64,000 bases of DNA, taken from assembly GCF_049243985.1 (NCBI RefSeq), contig NC_135373.1, positions 85,004,213-85,068,212 on the forward strand. Reading direction: 5' to 3'. Shown in pieces: positions 26,901 through 35,826 of this stretch; within the stretch, counting starts at the first letter, position 1, and each line of letters starts with the position of its first letter. The stretch is from Paroedura picta (lineage: Eukaryota; Chordata; Lepidosauria; Squamata; Gekkonidae). The translations under genes and the position numbers were made by a program. The notes below the pieces were generated by a model that did not search any database, was not told the DNA's origin, and saw only the letters and a list, made by a program, of their open reading frames with translations.

Positions 26901-29900
26901 TGGGCCATCCATCATGTTGCTGTGAGGACCTGGCCACTGCATTCTGGACCAGATGTACTTTCCGGATAAAGCTTAAGGGCAGGCCTGCGTAGAGCGAGTT
27001 GAAGAAGCCCAGCCACAGGACCCCCATATTTGAAAGGCTGAGCTTCAGACTACTCTGCTCGAGCCACCTCGTCACTGCTTCCAGGCAGCTGGCTAATGCT
27101 TCTGGGGGATAATCATGGCAGCCATCAGGAGGAAGAGCTCGGTGTCATCGGCATATTGGTGACAGTCCAGCCCAAACTTCCACACCAGTTGAGCAAGAGG
27201 GCACATAATGAGGTAGAATAGGATTGGAAAGAGAACTGCTCCCTGAAGAACTCCACCTGCAAGCTGGTGGCAGCTTGTTGAACTCTCTCCTGTTGCTACA
27301 CTCTGTCTGCGATCCCAAAGAAAGGAGATCAGCCACTGAAGGGCAGTCCCCCTAATCCCAGAATCAGCGAGGCGGTAAACTAAAAGCTCATGATCGACTG
27401 TGTCAAATGCTGTTGAGAGGACTAATAGCACAAGCAGCACCGCCCTTGTCCTACTGGTGACAGAGGTAATCTGTCAGGTTGACTAGTGCTGTTTCTACCC
27501 CATGACTGGGCCAGAAGCCTGACTGAGATGGGTCTGGACTGAAGCTTCTTCCAAAAATGCTGACAATGACAGCTCTTTCAAGCAAATTCCCCAGAAACGC
27601 TAAGTGTGAGACGAGGCGACAGTTTATAGGTTGTTGCGGGTCCAGAGATGGTTTATTGAGCAGTGGGCAAACCACGTCCTCTTTTAGCCCTTCCGGGAAT
27701 TCTCCTGTTGAGAGGGAGAGGTTGATTATCTCCTGGAGGGGGCTACTATTCTTATATTGGTTGTTTTCAGCAGCCATGATGGACATGGGTCTAAAGGGCA
27801 TGTGGTTGGCTTTGCTGCCTTTAGCATCTTGCCCACTTCAGTCAGTATGAGTCATCTGGAGTTTCTCAGTGTACTCTCCAAAGACGGCCAAGGGGCCTCT
27901 AGTTCGCTTTCTGTATCATGGGGATATGATCGAGAAAAATTTATACCATACAGGCCAGAAGATTCAAATGTACCCACCTACACAGCAATCGACAAGGTTT
28001 TATCTTGCCCAGAAGTTTGGAGCAATGCAAGTTTCAGAAACAATGCTGTGGAGAAGCAGGAAAAAAGTCTGCTCCCAAAAGCACTGAATTAGGAGCAGAA
28101 GATGCCCTATGTGTGAAAACACCAATATTAGTATGTAGACATTATATTTGTCTAGCCTTGTAAGGCAACGTATCATATAGATGTTTTGCTAATTGTTTTG
28201 AGAAATCTCAAGAGAATGTAAAAACTTCAATAAAACTTCTATTATTGTCAAAGTTTATACAGAGAGAACAAACAATTCATATTCAAATTAGTGTCATCTG
28301 AGGTTCTTACATTCACGTTTACAAACACATGATCGTAACACTCTCAAATATTACAGTTGATAATACAGTTTAAGCCAAAGTATTAAATTCTTCTGTATGT
28401 ACTCACCAGCTTGAAAGTGGATCTAACTGAGTCAATAAAGAATTTAACATTTTCTCTGTCTGTGCCAGATGTTGCTCTAGCTCCAAAAGCTGGCATTCTA
28501 CAAGCAAGAAAAGCAACATTGCAAATGAAAAGGGGGAGTCATGTTTGTACATTCATATACACTTTAATATGTGCAGATTATTTTCTAGAATGCTGTATAA
28601 TACAACAGAGTTAAAACTTTCCTGGGCCGTGGACTTTAAGCCAAACTAGATGTTCAGGTTTTCAAAGAACTGGTTTCCCAGATCCAACTCAAATTCCCCA
28701 CAAAAACATAGCATCTATGAGAAATGGCTTTTAAGAAATAAAGGAGAGATCAAATGGGCTCAGAATGCCGCTGGAAGGGGAGGAGGGGCTCCTGCTCCCC
28801 TCCCCTCCGATTTTTTTCAGCACCAAAACAAAACTGGAGGAGAGTTTCCTTTTTTGATGCTCAAGTCTTGAGTATTTAATGCATGTGGAATATAAAAGAT
28901 ATGGAAACAAATCCCCCATCAAACCGCTTCAGCATGGAAAAACAGCTTAGGGGAGGAAATGCAAGAGCCCTTCCTCCTCCCATGGTGGTCCTCTGGGACT
29001 TTTATTTTTTTTTAAGCCATTCATCACATCTGTTGTGTGTATTGTGTAGCTGTGGGGAACCCAGACTCAATTCAAACTGAATGTGTCGTTTGGCCCTTAC
29101 ACACATTTGCAAGGGAATAAGTCTAATAGAGCTAAGTGGTAGTTATTTAAGTTTAGAACTGTCCTAAATCAGAGGGTGGAACTTAAAAGCCTTCTGGTAT
29201 TAAAAAAAGAAAACTAATTCCACTGTAATGTTTATGGGTGCAGGATTTGACTTGAAATATATGACTGGTTTATATGACTGATAGTACAAAGAGATTCATT
29301 TGCAACATTATCACACTTGTAAGAATTCAGTTTTCCATTTTGTGCCTAGATATTATGTCCATTTATTTTGCCAGCATCACTCTGACAAAGAACGTTTGCT
29401 TTTAACATGACAAGATGTGATTTAAGTGCACTTTCAGTAATGGTGTAGATTTTTCTTCTACAATAACTCCTACCACACAGCTTGCAAAGTGATTATGATG
29501 GTATGTATGTACAGCAATTTAAGCCATTTCATCCCTAATAAAATCAAGATGATAAGCCCTCAAATAGCAAATAATTTGGTACGTGTCTAATTTATTTATT
29601 ATCAAACAAATCTACTTCCAAAGCGATTAAAAAGGCATATGTCAACAAATCTAATTCCTTCACTGTCTACAATTAGACTACAGGAGTGAATAATTCTAAG
29701 ATTTTCAATTAGATGCTAACAGATAATTTCTTTGAAGTACTTTAATAAACTGGAATATTTTACTAGCTATGACAAATTTAACAAAATAGATTCAGGTGGG
29801 TAGCTATGTTGGTCAGCAGCAGCAGAATAAAGCCTGAGTCCAGTGGTACCTTTAAGACGAACAAAGTCCTATTCAGAGTAAAACTTTATACAGTTAACAA

Positions 29901-32900
29901 AAGTGCAAGTAAACCATATGATGAGAACATATTTGCATAAATTACTACCTGTTTCTTTTGTTTTATCTTCTGTAATTTTTTCTCTTGTAGATAAGCTTTC
30001 TTCTTGAGATTTCATCTATTAACAAAAAAAATACAAATTCAAAATATTTAGAATATCTAAACCTTAACAAGAGTTTTCCTCAATGGCCCATTATGCACAC
30101 ATTGAATAATGCACTTTCAATGCACTTTAGAAGTAGATTATCCTGTTCTGTACAGGAAAATCCACCTGCAAAAACACATTGAAAGCGCATTATCCAACAG
30201 GTGCATAATTGGCTAATGTCATGATTTGTTTTGATTAAATTGTGTTAAACTTCCCTTGTCGCATCTTTTAGGTTTTAGTCTCTCCAACTTCAGTGTTACC
30301 AAACCAATACCAGTCCCAACTTTCAAGTTACAAAACAGTAAACTCACCTGCCTAGTAAAGCTCCGATTTCCTAAGGATAATAACATTCTAAAGAGTCAGA
30401 TGAAGTGTGCTCTCATGTGTAGCTGAACAATTTACTTTATACAAGATATAGAGGTTAAGAGAACATATTTCCATCAAGACATGTTTCTGCTGCAAGGTGT
30501 CAAGCACACAATCTGGTATTCTGTGGAAATAGTTTTCCACTTTCTAGGAGAGCCACTGAAAGTAAGATGTCTGTATGCAGCAAGATGCTGACATTCACAA
30601 ATTTATATAAACACATATATCACACGTTATCCAAAGTGCCCACGGCTACATTTATTTATTATTCAACGTGTATCACGCCTCTTCACAAATGGGCTTGGTG
30701 CAATTAAAATATCACAAAAAGCTAAAACTAACAGAACCCTCACCCCATCCCTAGCCATCTTCAATCTGACCTGCAGAAATGGCTGTAAGCAAGAAAGAAT
30801 AGAAGGGGGAGTGGGGAGTCCTGAGAGGAGAGAAGGGAGTCCTCCATGATATAATAACAAGATTTTAATAACTAAATTCAAAATTGGACCCACAGTCAGA
30901 AAAATTTAAAGAAAACACATGCCTCAAAAGGGCCAGGCAAAATTGGAAAATTGGAATAAAATAACAAAATCAGACTAGATATGAGAAGAAATATTAAAAT
31001 CTTTTAAAAATAAGCAATGAGAAATTATAAGGCAAACAATCCCTCTCCCCACCCTCTTTGTTGTAGCTACACAGCTTTGGCATATTTTTTAAGAACTTCA
31101 GAATGAGTTCTTCTCTGTTCCACTACACAGCCACTCATATGGCCATTTAAAAGACAAAAATGACAACAGTGGAATAAATGAATCAGTGGTGAATTTCACA
31201 ATCTTTATATGCTGATTTGTCAACTTTTAATTTTTTTGGAAAAAATATGATTCTTCTCTTTTACATACAGAGGAAACATTTTCTGGTCATTTGTTTTTGT
31301 TTAAATAAGTTACTTAATTTGCAAGGCTATTGCCATCCAGCATACTGTTCATACTGATCTCACTGTGCAGCTATTTGTTGCTGCTTGTTACCCATAGTCA
31401 GCTTGTTTGCAATAGTTGTGCCAGACACTCAGTATGACACAAAATTCCTACAAGAGCAGAAATTCACTCTCTTCTGAGCGAATATGTGTGTGTATGTGTT
31501 TGTGTGAAAGAGAGTTAGAGAGAGAGGCACATTAGGAGCCAAGTGTTTTCAATGTGGTGGCCATTGACACCCAGGTACTCATTGGTTTGGCTCAAGAGGG
31601 CTTCTGAATGGCAACTGGAGATCTAATTGGCTATACAGTTGTTTCAGCAGCAGCTGTCACTACAATATAAGGATCCTCACAACACAGATTATAATTTTAA
31701 AAGGCATATTGTTAAACAGAGCTTCTGCCTGAAATACTGAAGAGTCAGAGGTTTGCATGATCTAACTCCCTAATATTTGGTAGCTGGTGGCAGCACTCAC
31801 CAACTGGCATCAGAATTCTAAAGGTGGCCATAGGCTTAAGAAGGTTGAGGACCCCTGAGTTTGGGAACAGAACTAGTAATATAATGAACAAACAGGGAGA
31901 TCCAACTCCAGTAAGCAAGCCTTAACAGAGATGGTATCAAAACCTAAACACACAATGTTCCATAAACCTTCTAGCCAAGATCCACCCAAATTAGAAGACA
32001 TTTCTGAAACATTCTTTTACAATTTGAGTGTTGGTTGCTAGAGGCAGGTTCAGTTGATACATCAGATTTATAGGCATTAAAATTAGCTAATTTATGCCTT
32101 TGTCCCTCTGATATATTGGGAGCTATAAGCACTTCCAGCTTAAATCCTCCCTGCCTCTGTTCTAGAAATACTGTATCCTGGCAATACTAAATTTGCTACT
32201 TTGCTGATTGAAACCTCCATTAGTTTAGCTCTTCATTTAACAGCACACAACTGTCACTATGTTCTTTCTCACCCTTTTTGGTAACAGGCTGCAAAGTCAA
32301 GGAGAAATATTCTGATGTCTAAATATTTGCCGTCCCAAGTTTGATCTAGAAAGCAGATAAATTAGACTATGTTGTATTACATGGTACAGCCCTCAGAACT
32401 TTAAAATTTTGTAAAAGTAAAACAGAACAGGACTTCTGAATTAAAAAAAAATCTTGTACATTTTAAAATGTAATTTAAGCCACTTCATCCCTAATAAAAT
32501 CAAGAGGATAAGCCATCAAATAGCTTAATTAAGTTAAAAAAATTAAAATTTTTCCTTCAGACAAGTGCTATCAGGTAATCGTTATAGTAACAATATGCAC
32601 GTTACACAACAAATTCCTACTGTACGCAGGTAAGCAGAAAAAGAGTTTTCATTTAAAAGCACTATAATTAACATTTACCTTTAAAAATTTGTATAAAGCA
32701 AACATCCCCACACCAACAGCATATAAGGGCATGAGTGTTAAAGCTAAGTCTTTGCCATTCCCTCTAGTCCTCTCAGTCTTCAGCTCCTTCTCCATTGCAT
32801 TCCTCATTTGCTGGATGCTCTGATATGTTTTACTTTCAGAATTTCCTGGATTCATGTGGGACTGGAGAATTCTCTCCGATCCATCTGCAAAATAAGTATT

Positions 32901-35003
32901 TTTAGGATTAAGAGGCAGCCTAGTCCAGCAAATTAAAAAAAAACATAATTCTAAGACACCTTGAATATATGGGGGGGACAAAAACTGTTCAAATGTCCTG
33001 AGAAATAAGAAGGCTTATAGAGGTACTAGCAACTTAAAGAACAGCAAAATACACTCTATTTATATAGAGCACTTTCACTGTTCAGAATATCTTCTACTTA
33101 GTTGTAATTGCTTTACTGTAAATTTTACAACAAGATCTGTAAAACAGCAACCTTATTTGCTTGCCTAAGGCCTTCTTGATGAGTTCATGGCAGAGGTAAG
33201 ATAGAAAACAGAGACCTGGTGGATAACAGCTCATTCTCTTATATAGCCACTATATTTCTACCAGCGTTCTAGCTTTTTTAGAGCAGTCCTGAATCCCAGT
33301 ATAAAAACAAAGCTCAATACGCATAATAAATTATGAAGAAGAGAAAGATGAATATTGCTGGACGGATCAATATCTTCCATAAAGATAAAAGGCCACTCCA
33401 TGACCAAAAAACAGTGTGCCTAGTGTGTAAGAAGGGAGCTTCCCTGGCAGGCAAAAATTGATACATTAATGTAATTTTAAGGGGGGGGGGATCTAAAGAC
33501 ATGTTGATGTGGGTGAAACCAACATGGAGATTCTCTGAACTTTGTCTTAAAATTACTCCACTTTAACTCTTGTATGTATGCTGAGTGTTACAGTCAAGGA
33601 CACATCATGGCAGGCACACAGTGGAGTCACTCATTATCAAGGGCCAATAAAACAATGATCTATTCAATAGCTCTGTAAGAATTACATTTTAACAGCAACA
33701 ATATCTTGCAGTCCAAGTGCAAGGAAAACATAGTTTTGTCCAAACTGAAGGGCTTCCTTGAAAAAGACATTTGAATGATGTGCATACATTATTTTAGTTT
33801 AGCAAGTTCTTCCTCCTATCAAGGTATCATAACCACAAATATAATGTGTAAATTATTGGAGACTACTTGTTCTCAGCCTTGAGAGCACAGTAGATAACAA
33901 CTCTCAGATATTTTCACATGACTTCTGGGACTATAATCATTGCTCATGAAGCTTACTCTCTTGAATAATTTCGCCAAATGCATTAGCTTTTGAATGCACG
34001 ATTTACAGGTACAGGCTTTACTTCAGTTTCACATCCCCATTTCCTTGATATCTACATCTACATCTTCTGCAAGAAGCCAATATACTATAATAATCTAACT
34101 GACCAAATGTACTCTAGGACCCATAAGAACTTTCTTTGCAGCTATGCTAAGGAAACTTCCAGTTGCTTTCTGCTAGTATCAGTTACCTATTCAATCAGAA
34201 TTAATCAGCTCTAGCAGGAAATGTTTAATTTTTAATGTTTAATTCTCCTGATGGTTGCTGGACAAGCAAAAAGCCAAGAGTTAGCTGCCAATGTTTTTCA
34301 TCTTAATTTTCCAATAGCAGGAAAGTTTGTATAATTTTTAGGCCTGCTGACCAACAAGTCTCATTTTTGTCTACCTTAATCATTTACACATTAACAGTTT
34401 TTCCTCCCAGTAATCAAAAGTAATGCCAATTCTTTATCTTTATTTGGAACCATTCTACAATAGATTTCTAAGCAAATTATCCCCAAATGCTAAAGATCAG
34501 CCCGTCTTGAAGAAATACTAAGGGGGAAAGTGGGGGAAACTCTCAACTGTACAAGACACACACATTCCTGGCACATATTCATTTATGATATTTATAAACC
34601 GCCCTCCCTTGCTGCTCAGGTGTCACAGCCAAACCAACTCCTAAATCATTAAGCAGTAAAAACGAGAGTCACGGGATTATCCCTCACCACTCAAGTCCTG
34701 CACTCATGTCTACACTTTGAAATACAAGGCCAAAGAACAAGGTCGAACTGCAAAACAGCACAAGCTCGGGGGGTTGGCAGCACAGGGGGCTCCAACTTCA
34801 CCAGCACCTCTAGGGGGTAAGAGGCCGTTTATACCGTGGCGATGCTGCTGCTGCTGCGGATCGTGGCGGCCGGTGGAGACCTTGGCCGGGCGCGGGTACC
34901 GGCCTCCTCCTCCTCCACCACCAAACATCCTGGGCATCACAACGAAACCACAAAACACCAGCCCGACGGAGATCAGCGCCTGCTGCCCAGAGGACAGCCC
35001 CAT
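23674..35003 (-). CDS. RIC3-family membrane protein (RIC3-like), six exons, complete
   Basis: Six exons (34835-35003, 32679-32884, 29949-30015, 28407-28497, 24704-24813, 23674-23948) splice in perfect phase to 305 codons plus stop. RIC3 proteins are ER chaperones for acetylcholine and serotonin-3 receptor channels; CCDC107 is a relative. Seen here: an N-terminal hydrophobic segment (about 8-24, ALISVGLVFCGFVVMP, close to RIC3 exon 1), a Gly-rich stretch (28-34), a second membrane segment (103-124, LALTLMPLYAVGVGMFALYK) in the place of the RIC3 domain, a predicted coiled coil (148-205, including LELEQHLAQTEKMLNSLL), an acidic Cys/His tail (234-266) and the end AFGLRRRNK, much like the RIC3 C-terminal LRKRN. 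It starts head to head with GLIPR1-type copy A. I recall no RIC3 paralogue here in human. Its function is inferred from the family only. Confidence 0.88.
24480..24595 (-). mobile_element. Degenerate tRNA-derived SINE head
   Basis: In element orientation GAGCCAATGTGATGTAGCAG followed by CTCAGGTTCAAATCC, a good B box. Too diverged and too long for a tRNA gene. Confidence 0.6.
24704..24813 (-). CDS. RIC3-like exon 5 (coiled coil)
   Basis: A 110-base exon, acceptor TTCATTCTAG, donor GTGCAC (weak but GT). It encodes INALASEQKDEIMVQLESIR followed by KLMKESGLDKSAMKPQ. It aligns by eye with the RIC3 zone SDQEKRLLHQLREITRVMKE. Confidence 0.85.
25385..25868. mobile_element. hAT-type non-autonomous element
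   Basis: Inverted ends: CAGCCTTTCTTGACC at the left and, on the other strand, CAGGCTTCATGAAACCCTGG at the right, with GAGAAACCCC words in both halves. It lies in intron 4 of the RIC3-like gene. No transposase is seen. Confidence 0.6.
26300..27810 (-). mobile_element. L2/CR1-type LINE, long decayed copy
   Basis: Minus-strand pieces run in the right order: GFWPSHGVETALVNLTDYL (27480), AFDTVDHELLVYRLADSGIR (27350-27420), HQYADDTELFLL (catalytic YADD, about 27140), VHLVQNAVARSSQQHDGW (26930), LPVEFQIRREVLVITFKAMH (26850) and WWNKLPEEIRALTELEQFH (26640), then a 3' tail with TTTATTTATTTA near 26310. Frame changes separate the pieces, so it is dead. It sits in intron 4 of the RIC3-like gene. Confidence 0.8.
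27840..28250 (+). pseudogene. Possible retrocopy of an unidentified mRNA
   Basis: The plus strand reads WGYDREKFIPYRPEDSNV then PTYTAIDKVLSCPEVWSN and KSLLPKALN before a stop at 28090; the frame next to it also looks protein-like (KIQMYPPTQQSTRFYLAQKF). After the stop comes an AT-rich UTR-like stretch and AATAAA at about 28231, as in a processed mRNA copy. The start merges into LINE sequence. I do not recognise the source gene. It could instead be LINE-derived. Confidence 0.35.
28407..28497 (-). CDS. RIC3-like exon 4 (coiled coil)
   Basis: A 91-base exon with acceptor GCTTGTAG and donor GTGAGT. It encodes E-CQLLELEQHLAQTEKMLNSL followed by LTQLDPLSS. It resembles the CCDC107 stretch QQLAQTEQHLNNLMAQLDPL as well as the RIC3 coiled coil. 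Confidence 0.88.
28620..29514. other. RIC3-like intron 3, nothing recognised
   Basis: A few GC-rich patches, no exon, no clear repeat. Confidence 0.35.
29515..29571 (+). repeat. 57-base dispersed repeat, copy 1
   Basis: Contains TTCATCCCTAATAAAATCAA and is about 90% identical to a copy at 32470-32526, about 3 kb away on the other side of exon 3. No family is recognised. Confidence 0.6.
29795..29905 (+). repeat. Interspersed repeat (GAGTCCAGTGGTACC family)
   Basis: A copy of the repeat at 12229-12352, with GGTGGGTAGCTATGTTGGTC and CCTTTAAGACGAACAAAG. Confidence 0.6.
29949..30015 (-). CDS. RIC3-like exon 3
   Basis: A 67-base exon with acceptor TTTGTTAATAG and donor GTAGTA. It encodes MKSQEESLSTREKITEDKTK followed by ET. 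It is charged, and joins the membrane segment to the coiled coil. Confidence 0.8.
30087..30216. mobile_element. MITE with GGCCCATTATGCAC ends
   Basis: The left end GGCCCATTATGCACAC faces GTGCATAATTGGCT at the right. Inner inverted words CATTGAA...AATGCAC and GCGCATTATCC are present. It shares its terminus with the larger element at 56909-57230. The transposon superfamily is unknown to me. Confidence 0.6.
31550..31858. mobile_element. Possible hAT-type remnant
   Basis: The right end, read on the minus strand, is CAGGGGTCCTCAACCTTCTT, a hAT-like terminus; the left end is weaker. A TG/AG-rich simple stretch lies just before it at 31482-31530. Confidence 0.4.
32470..32526 (+). repeat. 57-base dispersed repeat, copy 2
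   Basis: Direct copy of 29515-29571, in intron 2 of the RIC3-like gene. Confidence 0.6.
32679..32884 (-). CDS. RIC3-like exon 2 (second membrane segment)
   Basis: A 206-base exon with acceptor ATTTTGCAG and donor GTAAAT. It encodes D-GSERILQSHMNPGNSE, a charged helix (MEKELKTERTRGNGKD) and the hydrophobic LALTLMPLYAVGVGMFALYK. In RIC3 the matching segment is PIYGFGIFLYILYILFK. Confidence 0.88.
33000..34560. other. RIC3-like intron 1, nothing recognised
   Basis: AT-rich sequence. A run of G at 33481-33490 and a scrap of LINE 3' end at 34563-34620 (AAACCGCCCTCCCTTGC) are the only items noted. Confidence 0.35.
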
Positions 35004-35640
35004 GATGACGAGCGGAAGCAAGAGGGCTCCTCGGCAAGACCCCGGGAAGGGCAACCGGCCTCCCGCCTCTCCGCGTTCAGAGCACTTTTCACGACCCCAC
35101 AGAGAAGCCGCGCGACGGGGGAGAGAAGCGGCCCAGCGAGAAGGCCGGGAGACAGCGCGGCCTCCAGCTTCTCTTCCTCCTCGCGGGCTCTGAGCCTGCG
35201 CCGCTGGTCCAGCCCGCTTAACACTGGAGGCCACGCCCAGAGGCGGCGGGGCGGAGCGGACCGGCGCCGCATCCTCCTTCCTTCCTTGTCCTCTAAGGGC
35301 CCTCTCCCGCCTAAGCAGCCCCGGGGCATCTCCCAGACGGCTGGAGTGCCAGTCTCCCCGCCCCTGCTTCCGTCTCCGAGGAGCCGTTTCAAGCTGGGCC
35401 TCGAAGGAAAGCCCTGCTGTGCGGCGGCGGGGATGCGCGGGGCGGGCGGGCGGGCGCGCGGGCGGGGCGAGGGGCGGGCGGTCACCTGGAAGGGGCGGAC
35501 CCTAATCGAAGAATATCGAAGCGGCGGAGCGGGTTATAGATCCAGAATTCTCGAAGGAGCGGCTCGGGCCGCAGCCGTTGGCGCGTGGCCGTTGGCGCGC
35601 TCTGAAGGGGCGGTTGGCGCGCGGGGCAGGGGCCACGATG
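34780..35640. promoter_or_regulatory. CpG island, bidirectional promoter of RIC3-like gene and GLIPR1-type copy A
   Basis: A dense CpG block holding both divergent start codons (35003 on minus, 35638 on plus), 634 bases apart. No TATA box is seen. Just upstream of copy A are three TTGGCGCG words (about 35578, 35592 and 35614), E2F-like, repeated in the copy B promoter. Bases 35561-35637 are almost identical to 52994-53069. Confidence 0.75.
34835..35003 (-). CDS. RIC3-like exon 1
   Basis: ATG at 35003-35001, donor GTATAA after CACG. It encodes MGLSSGQQALISVGLVFCGF then VVMPRMF, seven Gly and a QQQQHRH end. I chose this ATG over upstream in-frame starts because the hydrophobic N terminus then matches RIC3. 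Confidence 0.85.
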
Positions 35641-35826
35641 AGGCTCTGGCTGCGGGCCGTGCTGGGCTTGCTCGCCCTGGGGCACCTGAGGGCTCAGAAA
35701 CCGTTTTATCCGCTGCCGGGGGCCTATCCCAGCATCACCAACCGGACCTTCATCAACTTGATCGTGGATAGCCACAACAAGCACCGCTCCGAAGTCAAGC
35801 CTTCGGCGACCAACATGCTCTATATG
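35638..35826 (+). CDS. GLIPR1: GLIPR1-type copy A exon 1
   Basis: 63 codons from ATG to the GTGCGC donor. Signal peptide MRLWLRAVLGLLALGHLRA, then the first CAP helix with His46. It differs from copy B exon 1 at 4 of 189 bases. Confidence 0.92.

Noticed and set aside
34836-35771. Open frame of 311 codons on the plus strand across the CpG island
   Set aside because: It runs through the promoter, exon 1 of the RIC3-like gene in reverse, and exon 1 of copy A out of frame. Arg/Gly/Pro/Ser-rich composition is what GC-rich DNA gives by chance.
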